From NCBI RefSeq assembly GCF_000250985.1, contig NW_013524646.1:890567-954566 (forward strand): a stretch of DNA of 64,000 nucleotides. The letters run 5' to 3'. A program made the position numbers and the translations under genes. Below the pieces are notes generated by a model that searched no databases, was not told where the DNA came from, and saw only the letters and a program-made list of their open reading frames with translations. Below are positions 1-10,005 of this stretch, in pieces. Position 1 is the first letter of the stretch; each line of letters starts with the position of its first letter. Source of the DNA: Nematocida parisii ERTm1. Its lineage: Eukaryota > Microsporidia.

Positions 1-921
1 TCCCCTACAGATAGTCTAATTAAAGATAGATTTTCTGTTAATAGCAAAGAGTACAAGTCTATAATAGGCATTGTTGGGTATGAACAGATTCGAGCACTAA
101 ACAGTCGTAGTGATTTAATTATATCTCTACTAGTGCGCGCAATGCACTTAAATGTTGACAAAAATCACTCTCTGGTGCGCATAATTAACAATATAGTTCA
201 AGTTGGTATGATATCCCCCAAAAAAACATTATCTGTCGAACTGGTTGCATTGCATATTGTCCACCATGCTACAGACTACTTTCCAGATATAAAGCGGGTT
301 GACAAGGTTATTTCTGGATCTAATAAAAAAGAAAGAATACACATAGGGAAAATAGCAGATATGTTCGTATATTTAGCAAAATCGAATGCACTGCATGCCC
401 TATCCCGCCTTATAATATCCTACATGCATGTAAGAAGAAAAACAAAAATATTGCTTCTTTCCACTTTAATAACACGACACACAACAGCAGAAGAGAGACA
501 GAGTTTACTATGTTGTTTAACCCAAAACGGCAGAACTCTTCAATATATTAAACATATTGTAAATATTGCACAGAAGGAAAAAAATACTGCAGGTGCTAGT
601 CTACAGGCACTGGATGTAAAGGAGATTCTTCTAGTTCTCTTGGACATAGCTATCCTAAATAACCAGATTCATGAAAGGATTATACCAGAACTTATTGAAA
701 TGTATACCAAAAGTGCGATATTAAAATCAACTGAGACTATTAATAAAGAAAGCGAAAGTTCTAGTGTGGATTTTTTAGAGGATACAATATGCGCGCTATC
801 TAAAATACAAGAAAACGGGGTTAAAAATAAAGATTGGAAGGAGATGGTTAATTTTCTAAGTAGCGAGTGCAAAAAAAGAAAAGAGAATATGTCTCGCTCT
901 TTACCATATATGATGATATGA
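1..921 (+). CDS. Family A secreted protein, C-terminal part (5' end outside window)
   Basis: The frame is open from base 1 with no stop, so the gene begins before the window; 306 residues remain. I do not recognise a function. The stretch 'LLVRAMHLNVDKNHSLVRIINN...YFPDIKRV' matches the region 'LLFKACALELDKDHYIVRFSKNLLESVP...YFPDITRL' of the next gene (1324-4458), so this is the C-terminal third of a family A member of the same subfamily. It is hydrophilic and helix-rich in appearance, with no membrane segment. The first in-frame ATG inside the window (142) is not a plausible start because similarity continues upstream of it. The gene is followed in the same direction by its paralogue after about 400 bp. 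Confidence 0.85.
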   Translation, partial: SPTDSLIKDRFSVNSKEYKSIIGIVGYEQIRALNSRSDLIISLLVRAMHLNVDKNHSLVRIINNIVQVGMISPKKTLSVELVALHIVHHATDYFPDIKRVDKVISGSNKKERIHIGKIADMFVYLAKSNALHALSRLIISYMHVRRKTKILLLSTLITRHTTAEERQSLLCCLTQNGRTLQYIKHIVNIAQKEKNTAGASLQALDVKEILLVLLDIAILNNQIHERIIPELIEMYTKSAILKSTETINKESESSSVDFLEDTICALSKIQENGVKNKDWKEMVNFLSSECKKRKENMSRSLPYMMI

Positions 922-1323
922 CACTACTACTGGCGCGAAGATTCTTCAAAACAAAGGCCGGGTTGTAGAGCAGCAAATTAGGCTTTAAATATTTAAGCAG
1001 CGCGCTTTTTGGCAAACTGAAAAGGACTCATAGAAGAACTGAAAAGACACTTTAACTAAATAACAAGCACAGCAAGCGCTCTGCCGAGACTTTGTGATCA
1101 CGCACGTCTAGACAATCTAATAGTCATAATAAATAGCACTTTTCAGAAATACTCTATCTATTTCTGGCTATAATAACTAGGAGGCAATATCGCATTCTCC
1201 TAAGAACATCGAAATATTAATAAACTGCATCTGTTTTAAAAAATATCGCGGCCTAGCCAATCACAAGCAGAAAACTTAATTGGATATTTAAATCTATAAA
1301 TAGCTTTTATTTTTATATTCAAA
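922..1323. other. Intergenic spacer
   Basis: AT-rich spacer between two family A genes. No RNA gene or convincing ORF was seen. A short GC-richer patch near 955-1100 (GTAGAGAGCAGCAA-type words, a TTGTGATCAC word) weakly resembles the GC-rich dispersed element described at 61500-61712, but not enough to annotate. The 3' end (about 1290-1323) is a T-rich leader just before the next ATG. Confidence 0.5.
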
Positions 1324-4300
1324 ATGAACTCAAAAGTAACAAATATAAAAGCATGGATAAGCATGCTTAAAGTGAAAAAATGCTACAGTAGAAAGCCTTC
1401 AGAAAAGAAGCATGGAATTCTATGCAAGCTATTCTGGGCAATGCAGATAATATTAATTGGGCATGCTTATGCCGCTCTTACATTTGAAGAACAAGCGGCA
1501 TTTATGGCATCTAATGAAATAAAAGACGCAGGTGGGAATAAACTAATAATTAATCCTCAGAGCACATTTAACCCAATGTACATTACTATACTAAAAAGAA
1601 TTGATGTCTTTTACTATATGCGGTTTATATGGTCAGGAATTAATCTGGAATCGTATAAAAAATTGACAGAAGACAAATCCCCGCATAGAATGTATTTAAA
1701 CGTAATGATTCCAGAGAAGGACACAACCCATTCAGTTGTGCATGGTGAAGGCGTATTGGACTCAAGCTATATCAAAAGCCATAGTGAGGTTTTTCTTAAA
1801 ATGTTCCCTTCGTTAGATGGTGGTATTTCTATAAGAACAAATAAGCCAGGATCTTTCTATATGTTTCTTAATAACAGCTTGGTGTTTGAGTATAGATATA
1901 AGATTCTTGCCTCTCTTCTGCTTTTAGCAGAGGGGATGGAGATCCCTCTAATGGTTAAAAATAACACAGAGCTGTCTCTAACCTCTAAATATATTGATCC
2001 ACAGTGCTTTGCAATTAACATAAGCCAAAATAACACCCAGCCTACAAAAAATACATCTGGAGTAGATGGTGCAGTGAGTACTGAGTATTTAGATGCTTTT
2101 AGTGTGATAGATTTCTTTATTAATAATAGAAGCAACAATCACTTATATAAAAAAGAGTTTTCTGCGCTAAATACATATGAGCAATTTAAAAGCGGCAAGA
2201 TTATGAAGACCCCGCTGGTTCTTATACAATTATACATATATGAATATATACAAAGCATTAAGGAAATGGAAGATTTTGCCCAAACCGTGCATGATATGTT
2301 ATATATGTATACACAAAGAAATTCAGATGAGCACTCTTCTTTAAAAGATTCGGCCAATAGTATATTTAACAAGTATTTTGTTTCCTCTAATTACCGAGAT
2401 GAGGGAATGCGATATTTGAAGCTAGCAAGCGATGTGCAGAATATTCTAATCAAAAAGAGTGATGTATTTTATAGCCCACAGATGCAATTTCATGCAATGA
2501 AAGCATCAGATATTTATAACAATGAGATTGCTGCTGGAAAGAACCCAAAAACTTCTAGCACTGAAGAAAGTGTGTGCACTGTGGCTACTTTAGAGGAGAA
2601 CGCTAGTATGAAAGAGTTCACTGACTATGTAGAAACTGCTCTTCTAGGGCTTTTTTGTGTTTTAACATATGATCACGATAAGAATATGCACACAACAGAA
2701 CACATGCCCAATCCATCAAATGATTTAAAGAGGTTCTTCAGTAAGTATAAGTATCTGTTTGGCTCGGTTTCTCCCACTGTCCACAGGGAATGGAGGAAGA
2801 TAGTAAGTGGCATTGCTTATGATGATGTTCACTATCTTAGAGAGAACAAAACTCAAATACACCCAGATGTGATAAATGTGTTTTTTGTTGTTGCAATTCT
2901 AGCAGGTTGTTATGAGGAGTATAAAGCTAAAATAGAAAAACTCAAAGAATCAATAGATGGTATACAAAATTCTTCAAATTTAAATAATGTATGGAATTTT
3001 AAAATTAAACCTATGCTTTTGGCATGCATAAAAGATCTTATTGATAAACTTTCGGTAAATAGTAATCAAAATGCTTCTATTTGTGATGCAACTTCTTTTC
3101 TAAATTTAAATGCTTCTCAAACTTTGAAGAAGTATGATATATTTGGAAACTTAGTAATATGCATAAATAATAATTATATTGAAAAGTGCATACATCTTAA
3201 TATAGTAAAAGAAGCCCTTCCGCCCACACAAACAGAAAATGTATCAAGCGCTTCCTATACAGACATTAAAGATAATCGCGATCCCTCACATTTATATAAC
3301 AATAAGCGAGTATTAGAAGCAAAAAATCCGAATACTAGCATTTATATTCAGTCTATAATTCTTGGAATAGATAAGAACGAAAATGCACTGACAGATCTTA
3401 AAAATGAAGTACGCAAAGAAAACGAGTCTGCTGTAAGAAATGCTCTTCTTGCATACATAGACTTTGCGCTATGCAAGATTTCATCAGAGTATGCTATAGA
3501 AGAAGAAATTATTAAATCAATTTCTAAGATAGAAAAGAACGATGGGTACATAAATCTGGACAAGTTTGTCATTGGAAATAGCATCTGTCCGCCAACACGA
3601 TCCATTATAAGCATAACCCGGACTTTACTGTTTAAAGCCTGTGCTTTAGAGCTGGACAAGGATCATTATATAGTGCGCTTTTCTAAGAATCTGTTGGAAA
3701 GTGTGCCCGCATTTGATTCTAGCTTGCAGTATGACCAACTTTCTCTTCTTTTATACTTCAGCAAAATGTGCGGCTATTTTCCAGACATTACACGGCTACT
3801 CAATAGCATAGATGTATGTGTTCCTGCTTATTGCTTTTCTAAACAAGCACACGAAATAATTAAAATTGCGCTGGACGAGAACTGCCCACACATTATTTAT
3901 AATATTATAAAACTATCGATTACCAACATGGGCCTAAAAGGTACTAATCAAACAGAGACCCTATATCCATTTTTTTATCTAATGGGGGTAAATTATTTAA
4001 ATCTGATAGATTGCTTGACTGCAAAGGGGGAAAAAGATGAGTATATTACTTCAATTATCAGTGATATACGAAGAATTAACACCAGCAAGTCGGGTGATAT
4101 AGAAGCTTCCACGCTATTAATATTTATTAACCTTGCCTGTGAAAAGAAATACATAAACATAATAAAGGCATGTATCAATCTAGCAGATAATAAAAAAATA
4201 GTAGGCATAGATAATGATGAGTGTGTTTCTTTATACAGCGCAAAACGTACAATTGCAGTTCTTAATAAAATAAAAAATGACTACACCAGTGCCACATCCA

Positions 4301-4458
4301 CGATAGATAATGCTACTATAGGCACTACCACCAAACAGGGCTCAGAAGAAGATACTTTTATAAAAAAGCTTAATAGTATAATAGAAATATTTAATAAAGA
4401 GGTAGACTTTGATGACTCTGATGGTTCTAGTGAGTCTATGGGTGCCGGCCGCAATTAG
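1324..4458 (+). CDS. Family A secreted protein (1044 aa)
   Basis: Unknown function; member of a large paralogous family in this window. The N-terminus has a basic region, then a hydrophobic run (about 33-46) and a likely signal-peptidase site after 'HAYA' at residue 50, so it is predicted secreted. Conserved family blocks follow: 'MFPSLDGGISI' near 160, 'LLLLAEGMEIPL' near 199, 'TYEQFKSGKI...LIQLYIYEYIQSI' 283-334, 'LLGLFCVLTYDH' near 440, 'HREWRKI' near 487 and 'YIVRFSKNLLESVP' near 782. The C-terminus is acidic (DDSDGSS). It is the longest member here and closest to the partial gene at 1-921 and to 42059-44701. The ATG follows a T-rich leader. A host-interaction role is inferred only from secretion and family expansion. 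Confidence 0.9.
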   Translation: MNSKVTNIKAWISMLKVKKCYSRKPSEKKHGILCKLFWAMQIILIGHAYAALTFEEQAAFMASNEIKDAGGNKLIINPQSTFNPMYITILKRIDVFYYMRFIWSGINLESYKKLTEDKSPHRMYLNVMIPEKDTTHSVVHGEGVLDSSYIKSHSEVFLKMFPSLDGGISIRTNKPGSFYMFLNNSLVFEYRYKILASLLLLAEGMEIPLMVKNNTELSLTSKYIDPQCFAINISQNNTQPTKNTSGVDGAVSTEYLDAFSVIDFFINNRSNNHLYKKEFSALNTYEQFKSGKIMKTPLVLIQLYIYEYIQSIKEMEDFAQTVHDMLYMYTQRNSDEHSSLKDSANSIFNKYFVSSNYRDEGMRYLKLASDVQNILIKKSDVFYSPQMQFHAMKASDIYNNEIAAGKNPKTSSTEESVCTVATLEENASMKEFTDYVETALLGLFCVLTYDHDKNMHTTEHMPNPSNDLKRFFSKYKYLFGSVSPTVHREWRKIVSGIAYDDVHYLRENKTQIHPDVINVFFVVAILAGCYEEYKAKIEKLKESIDGIQNSSNLNNVWNFKIKPMLLACIKDLIDKLSVNSNQNASICDATSFLNLNASQTLKKYDIFGNLVICINNNYIEKCIHLNIVKEALPPTQTENVSSASYTDIKDNRDPSHLYNNKRVLEAKNPNTSIYIQSIILGIDKNENALTDLKNEVRKENESAVRNALLAYIDFALCKISSEYAIEEEIIKSISKIEKNDGYINLDKFVIGNSICPPTRSIISITRTLLFKACALELDKDHYIVRFSKNLLESVPAFDSSLQYDQLSLLLYFSKMCGYFPDITRLLNSIDVCVPAYCFSKQAHEIIKIALDENCPHIIYNIIKLSITNMGLKGTNQTETLYPFFYLMGVNYLNLIDCLTAKGEKDEYITSIISDIRRINTSKSGDIEASTLLIFINLACEKKYINIIKACINLADNKKIVGIDNDECVSLYSAKRTIAVLNKIKNDYTSATSTIDNATIGTTTKQGSEEDTFIKKLNSIIEIFNKEVDFDDSDGSSESMGAGRN

Positions 4459-5017
4459 CTGAGTAATAGTGTTTAGCTTAATAAATCTGATGATTAATAT
4501 AATGTAAGGCATAAATAATATTTATTTTTAGTAAAGCACGACTATTTCACATAGAATAAATTATTTTGGTTTCTATATTTAATCTAATAATGGCTGCAAA
4601 TATAAAACTGTTTATACTTTATTGTTACTAGGAATATGCCTTTTCAGTTATTTTGGGTTATATACGTTGTATCTTCTTGGATTAAAGCATGCCCGTACTA
4701 AATATACTATTTTGTGCGTGTGCATACATGTCTATTAATCCTACAAAGAGCGCTGTATGCCCTAAAAAATAGCCTGAAAATTATACCTTTATGCATATTT
4801 ATTTTCTCTTAGTTATAAAATACATGTATTCAAGCAAACAGAGCGTTCTATTCTACACATGCATTGTTGCCAAATCAGATATTTGAACCCTTACTAGACT
4901 ATAAAACTGTTTGTCAGCAAGTTTTATACACATTCGGCTTTTTTAAAATGGGCAATATTCATTAAACTATCAGTTGATCTTCAAAAATAATATTTAACAA
5001 AGAGAATCTTTATACCC
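4459..5017. other. Intergenic spacer with one dispersed-repeat copy
   Basis: AT-rich. It holds a minus-oriented copy of the ~50-bp repeat E (4503-4553) and a near match to the recurrent 10-mer (TTTGGGTTAT near 4650). No RNA gene or supported ORF was seen. Confidence 0.5.
4503..4553 (-). repeat. Dispersed ~50-bp repeat E, copy 1
   Basis: Its reverse complement matches the copies at 21055-21106 and 41484-41535 over 'CATGATTTATT..AAATATTATTTATG.CTTAC'. It lies just after the stop and AATAAA-like words of gene 1324-4458. Confidence 0.65.
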
Positions 5018-5680
5018 ATGTCATTCAGTTCTGAGAATAAGGCTAGGAAATATATAAAGATTGTGCTTATTATTGGAGGGGTTCTGCTAGTTGGTACAGC
5101 AATCGGGGGTGTCGCTATTTTATACAGATCCAAAGAAACACTAGAAAAAAAGAATGTAGCAAATTCAAAAATGCTTAACACAAGCAATGAGAAATCTGAA
5201 GATAAAGCTATAAAATCCATAAATAACCAGAAGCAATCGAAAAATAGCCATAATAACTCTAGTAATGCGCATGCTCCACAACAGACCCTGGATTCTATAC
5301 CTGCAGATTCTTTAAAAGAAGCTTCTGCCCAGGAGGATAGGAAGCTAAAAGTAGTGGATACAGAAAAAATACCGAAGAACCATTATGAAATTTCAAAAGA
5401 TCATTTAAAAAAAGCAGTCATGAACTCAGCAAACCTTTTCACTCCCACAGATGCTTTGCCAGAAGAAAATCCATTAACTGTAAATACTACTGTGCCTGCT
5501 GCCATACCAAATGATTTATATACACCACAGGATGGTGTTTATCCTGTTATAGGAGGTGAGGATACAGCAGATAAAGCGACGCAAATTGAAAAGAATAAGG
5601 AGGATGAAAAAATCTTAAAGCAAATAGATGAAGCGGCCAAAACTCTGGAGTCTTCTCAGCAGAATTCTAAAACAGACTAA
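5018..5680 (+). CDS. Small membrane-anchored protein with low-complexity tail (220 aa)
   Basis: Unrecognised. A short basic head is followed by one strong membrane segment ('IVLIIGGVLLVGTAIGGVAIL', about residues 15-35). The remaining ~180 residues are hydrophilic, rich in Lys, Asn, Ser and Glu, and probably unstructured. The layout (charged head, signal anchor, low-complexity stalk) resembles the first ~200 residues of family B proteins but lacks the leucine-rich and C-terminal domains, so it could be a stand-alone stalk protein or a reduced family B member. A Pro-containing patch near 165-190 ('LYTPQDGVYPVIGGEDTAD') is the only non-repetitive stretch. It stands alone between two family A genes. 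Confidence 0.75.
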   Translation: MSFSSENKARKYIKIVLIIGGVLLVGTAIGGVAILYRSKETLEKKNVANSKMLNTSNEKSEDKAIKSINNQKQSKNSHNNSSNAHAPQQTLDSIPADSLKEASAQEDRKLKVVDTEKIPKNHYEISKDHLKKAVMNSANLFTPTDALPEENPLTVNTTVPAAIPNDLYTPQDGVYPVIGGEDTADKATQIEKNKEDEKILKQIDEAAKTLESSQQNSKTD

Positions 5681-6304
5681 ATCATGCAGGGCTCTGTAGC
5701 AAATAAAAATAAAATGGAATGAAATGAAATGAAATGAAAATAGCTAAGAAGGATTAAATTAAAGAAGAAAGGTAGCATTACGCTGTAGAATGCTATTAAT
5801 GTACAGATCAACAAAATACCATTAAAAGATACCAGAACTATACTAAAGAATAACTCGAAATTCTAATGATAGGAGGTGCCAAACCAGCTAATAAATAAAT
5901 AATTTACTTTAATTTTTGGCTTTATTAAAATTTGAACAGTGCTATTCAAAACTAAATAATCTGTAGAGCATGAGGGCCGTGCACTTAGACTTTTCTACTG
6001 CTGGCGCTGTAATAGGACAAAATATTTTGCGAATATACTGAATTCATTTTATTACCAGACTATTTGATTCTTTTATAGCATCTGGTGATCATATTTCTTT
6101 TAAGCTGCTTTTGTTTGGCTCTGTGTTATAATACTATGTTTTTATGTGGCTGTGAATATATTTATTTCTATACAGAAAAGGTCTAAGTGACAGTTTTGCT
6201 ATCTCTTTTAATCTGAGGTGTTTAAATCTGCTTAATAATACGCTATTAATATATACAATAATCTCATATCTAAGATATAAAAAATAATTTTAACAAAACA
6301 AAAA
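5681..6304. other. Intergenic spacer with pentanucleotide repeat
   Basis: AT-rich. It contains a short (GAAAT)n tract at about 5716-5740. The last ~30 bp hold the family A leader (ATATAAAAAATAATTTTAAC, about 6274-6295). Nothing else was recognised. Confidence 0.5.
6274..6304 (+). promoter_or_regulatory. Family A leader element
   Basis: ATATAAAAAATAATTTTAAC lies about 10-30 bp before the ATG. Near-identical words precede the ATGs at 38052, 52442 and 58932 in non-coding DNA that is otherwise diverged, suggesting a core promoter or 5'-leader signal. Function is inferred. Confidence 0.5.
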
Positions 6305-9208
6305 ATGAAAGAGTGTAGTACCCTGTTCAGGAGAAACCAAAAAGAAGAATCGGTTCTTTCAAAGAAAAGATATATTATGGCGCTTCTATGCATAATAAAG
6401 GGTCTATATGCACAAATAGAACTAGAAAATGCAGAAAAGATACAGGAAATGAGATTTGGGGATGGGCATCTTGCGATTCATTCAGAGGGATCACTATACC
6501 CTCTACGGGGATATTTATTAGATCGCTGCAAATACATGCAGAACATGCGAATGTATTTATCTGATGATGATATAAAGTACAATCCAAAAAGAAGCAACCA
6601 GCCAACTAATAATAACTATATTGATGCGTGTATTAAGAAGCCATTAAATGGCATTGCATGCGCCAGTGAAGATGACAAGAAAAGTGAATATTTATGGAAA
6701 TTTACTCAGCAGATGATTACTATGTTCCCTACAGAAGGCGAGCACTTATCCATTGAGTCAGACAGCCCTGACTCATTCACACAATTTCTGAGAGAGCACA
6801 GAGACCGACCAGATAGTTTATACGCCCTAGCCGCGCTTTTTCTTCTCGCAGAAGGGGTGAACATTCCAATTAAAATAGTGAATGAAAGCGGAAATACTGG
6901 AGATAAAATACTTGTTCTAAAGCAGAAAGGTGCAGAGAGTGGATTCCATGTTAACTTGAACATGGCTATAAAGGATAAAACAGAAGATGGGACAATTGCG
7001 GGCACAGTGTATCAGAAGAAAACAGAAGATTTAGTAAATTTCTTCAGTAGCCTTACTAATACTGAACTATTTTCCTTCCTAGAGGTACCAGAAGAGTTCT
7101 TGATGCCTAATACCTACGAAGAGTTTTTAACAGGTAACTTTTTAAATAGTCCAAAATTCCTCATACAGGCATACTTTTTTGAATATATAGACAGTGTGAA
7201 GATGTATGAAGAGTTTGTAAGAGCTGTGCATGAATTGCTGACGGAGAAGATGTCAAACAGTGATGAGAGCGGGAATCCGAGCATAGAGACAGAAAACAAA
7301 GCACAGCAAGTATTTGACAGTCTATTCATTAAGGAAACATTATTACAACCGAATCTAAACTATATTGCAGACATCTCTAAGCTTAAAGAAGCAGGAAAGA
7401 TGTGCATGTGCATACCTTTTATGAGTGGCATGCGGCCATCTAGATACACACACATACCTCCATACTATCGAAGTAAAGACGCGTTAGAAACAGACAGAGA
7501 CCTTTATTATCCAAATATTATGGAAACAATTCTTCTCAGTCTGTTCTGCTGCTTTGTATTTGACCCAGTAACAAAAAAATATACCACAGATCACATACCA
7601 GGAGCATCCAAGGATCTCCAGGACTTCTTTAGGAAATACAATGCACCAACTATAGAAATCGACTATCTTATGCAAAGAAACTGGTCTAGAGTGGTCTCTG
7701 ACCTGCCATGCAAAAGGATTAAGTATTCAAGAAAAAACAATAATGAAATTATGCCGGGAGTAACTAACATGTTATATGTCATATCCGAAATTACCGGGCG
7801 TAATGCAGACATAGAAAGTGCAATTGCCTGTCTAGAGAAAATTTGCAATGACGAAGAGTCAAGTAACTTTGAATGTTCAAAGATAAAAAACCTCCTGCAG
7901 AAAGCGTTTGAGTATCTATCAAAGAATAAGAATGTAGAGGTTAGTCTTAGAGAGTTTGAGGTGATGCAAAGCAGCTTGGGGTATAATGAGTTATTTGTGA
8001 CCAAAAAGGACCCAATTGAGCTTCTTTATACATTTAACAATATGAAGGGAGAAATAACTTTAGAAATAGGGTGCATGTACCCAGAGGCTTTTACTACAGT
8101 AAGCGTGAACTATTATACTACTGAATTAGAAAGTAAATTAATACAGATGAAAGAAAGACGCAGCAATGCTAGCACATATATGGAGTGTCTTGTTCTTCAG
8201 TATGCAAGCATTAAACTAATACAGCTATCGCGCGCAATGGGTAAATACTATGATTTCACTACCGAAATGCCATCTGACATATGCAGCTGGTATAATAATC
8301 CAACTAGCTTACTTCTATATGGTAGCCTAGAAAATATAGAGAAAAAGTCCTATATTGTTGAAATGTTTTTAATCTACTCGAATGGAGAAACTTTAGACTG
8401 CCAAAATCCCATGGTAAGATTCACTTCTAATCTTATAAGAAGTGTTCCTCTGGAAGATCCCGATGTAAGAAAGTTGATTCTAAAGGGCTGCCTGTATAAT
8501 GAGAAGTATCGGCAGTACTATCCCTGGCTTGAGTATGATGTAGACACTGTTCCTAAAGGGGAGCTATTTTCTAATGATATACAGCTGTTGTTTAAATCAA
8601 TAACTGAACTCAATCTGCCAGAAAGCATGGTTATTAAGTCTTTTATATCTTTGCTGCGGGTGTATGGAAGAGATAGAAATATATTTTATAGCCTTACTGA
8701 GGATTGGGTCTTTTTAAATATAATAGATAAGCTACATAAAGATTTTTTAGCAATTGAGTATCTTGATCCAAATGAACTTAAAGCCCCAATTGAAAATAAT
8801 ATGGCTAATACATTAGGGACTGTTTTTTATGCACTGAACAAATATGTGGTTTTTTCATGTGATTATACTATTAGTGATGTGTATGTGTGCTGGTTTGTCT
8901 ATCTATGCAGCAAGTACAAATTGGCAATTTATCTTGTTATGCCTATATATACTTCTATAGACCATACTTCCATATCTAATAGAGTGGAGACTATTATCCC
9001 TTCAATTTTTTCCAAGGACCAGCTCTCTAATGCTTTAAGCTCTCTAAAAAGAATAGAATGCATATTAATTGGCAGTAATGACCCGGAAAGTCAGATAAAA
9101 TACAACGCTCTAAAAGAATTATTTGAAAAGCATGCTCCGTGCATTTCTTTAAGTATAAATAAAACCTTAGGCCGATTAACTACATATAAAACGCTAGGGT
9201 ATATATAA
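6305..9208 (+). CDS. Family A secreted protein (967 aa)
   Basis: Unknown function, predicted secreted: basic head, hydrophobic segment 23-33, probable cleavage after 'GLYA' (residue 36). Blocks: 'HSEGSLYPLRGYLLDRC' near 58-75, 'MFPTEGEHLSIESDSPDSF' from 139, 'AALFLLAEGVNIPI' from ~176, 'TYEEFLTGNFLNSPKFLIQAYFF..DSVKMYEEFV' 262-312, 'LLSLFCCFVFDP..YTTDHIPG' from ~408, 'NWSRVVSDLP' near 458, 'NPMVRFTSNLIRSVP' near 700 and 'YYPWLEYDVD' near 738, followed by a ~230-residue C-terminal domain. Closest relatives here are 38052, 52442 and 58932. It is full length for the subfamily, and AATAAA words follow the stop directly. Confidence 0.9.
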   Translation: MKECSTLFRRNQKEESVLSKKRYIMALLCIIKGLYAQIELENAEKIQEMRFGDGHLAIHSEGSLYPLRGYLLDRCKYMQNMRMYLSDDDIKYNPKRSNQPTNNNYIDACIKKPLNGIACASEDDKKSEYLWKFTQQMITMFPTEGEHLSIESDSPDSFTQFLREHRDRPDSLYALAALFLLAEGVNIPIKIVNESGNTGDKILVLKQKGAESGFHVNLNMAIKDKTEDGTIAGTVYQKKTEDLVNFFSSLTNTELFSFLEVPEEFLMPNTYEEFLTGNFLNSPKFLIQAYFFEYIDSVKMYEEFVRAVHELLTEKMSNSDESGNPSIETENKAQQVFDSLFIKETLLQPNLNYIADISKLKEAGKMCMCIPFMSGMRPSRYTHIPPYYRSKDALETDRDLYYPNIMETILLSLFCCFVFDPVTKKYTTDHIPGASKDLQDFFRKYNAPTIEIDYLMQRNWSRVVSDLPCKRIKYSRKNNNEIMPGVTNMLYVISEITGRNADIESAIACLEKICNDEESSNFECSKIKNLLQKAFEYLSKNKNVEVSLREFEVMQSSLGYNELFVTKKDPIELLYTFNNMKGEITLEIGCMYPEAFTTVSVNYYTTELESKLIQMKERRSNASTYMECLVLQYASIKLIQLSRAMGKYYDFTTEMPSDICSWYNNPTSLLLYGSLENIEKKSYIVEMFLIYSNGETLDCQNPMVRFTSNLIRSVPLEDPDVRKLILKGCLYNEKYRQYYPWLEYDVDTVPKGELFSNDIQLLFKSITELNLPESMVIKSFISLLRVYGRDRNIFYSLTEDWVFLNIIDKLHKDFLAIEYLDPNELKAPIENNMANTLGTVFYALNKYVVFSCDYTISDVYVCWFVYLCSKYKLAIYLVMPIYTSIDHTSISNRVETIIPSIFSKDQLSNALSSLKRIECILIGSNDPESQIKYNALKELFEKHAPCISLSINKTLGRLTTYKTLGYI

Positions 9209-10005
9209 AATAAATAAAGAATCCTTTTAAGTATTTTTATATTGCTAATGTGCAATCTGTTTCTAAAACTATTTGAAATGTGTGTTTTGTGTTATATCAT
9301 TTGCTATTATTTGCTGCATGTTGCATGGTGTTTTCTATAAATGAATAAATAGAATATAAATGTATTTAAAATAAAGTATATGTAAGAATAAAAATAAAAT
9401 AATAATAGTATACAAGTTATATTTGTTTCTCTTTTATAATAATAAAACAAATTAGAAATAGAAGGATGGAGTAGAGTAGAAAAAGAGAGAAAAACAAGCG
9501 GAGTGCAAGAGTGTAGACAGAGCATGCACACAAATATTACTGTAACAAAAATGCATATCTTTAAACCATGCAGCGGCATATTGTCTAGCAATATTTCACC
9601 TTTATACTTTATATACCCGCATAACAACTATTCATATTACTTAATTTCTGGGTATTTTAAAGTATGTGCTATTCCAGATAAATTCATGCATTTATTACGT
9701 ATAATTTCAGGTTATATAATCTGAAGCCATACTCTTTAATCTTTTGGATCCTGTGACTATTATGCAGTATATCTAATTTGATATAATTTCAACAATCATA
9801 AAGTCTATTATAAAACAACCCTAAATAGCTAGAGAATGTTATGGAATACTATAGCCGGAATTGTACTGGCCACACATCTATATGCTTTAAGAAGTTTAGT
9901 TATTTGTACATGCGCGATTATAACAAATAATCAGAAAATATCAAGAAGCCATCTTAAATTTGGGTTTTTATAAAAATATAAATAGCTAAGACATTTTAAT
10001 TTTTA
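9209..10005. other. Long AT-rich spacer
   Basis: About 800 bp. AATAAA-rich sequence follows the upstream stop, and the family B leader sits at the far end (9981-10005). Short reading frames at 9307-9724 on both strands are composition noise. No RNA gene was seen. Confidence 0.5.
9981..10005 (+). promoter_or_regulatory. Family B leader element
   Basis: AGCTAAGACATTTTAATTTT ends two bases before the ATG. It is a variant of the leader ATCTAAGATTTTTAATTTTT found at the same distance in the other family B genes. Confidence 0.55.

Noticed and set aside
940-1110. Possible fourth copy of the GC-rich element
   Set aside because: Only short shared words (GTAG.AGAGCAGCAA, TTGTGATCAC) and no collinear block.
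9307-9724. Overlapping frames on both strands (106 and 73 codons)
   Set aside because: Low-complexity AT-rich DNA, no relatives.
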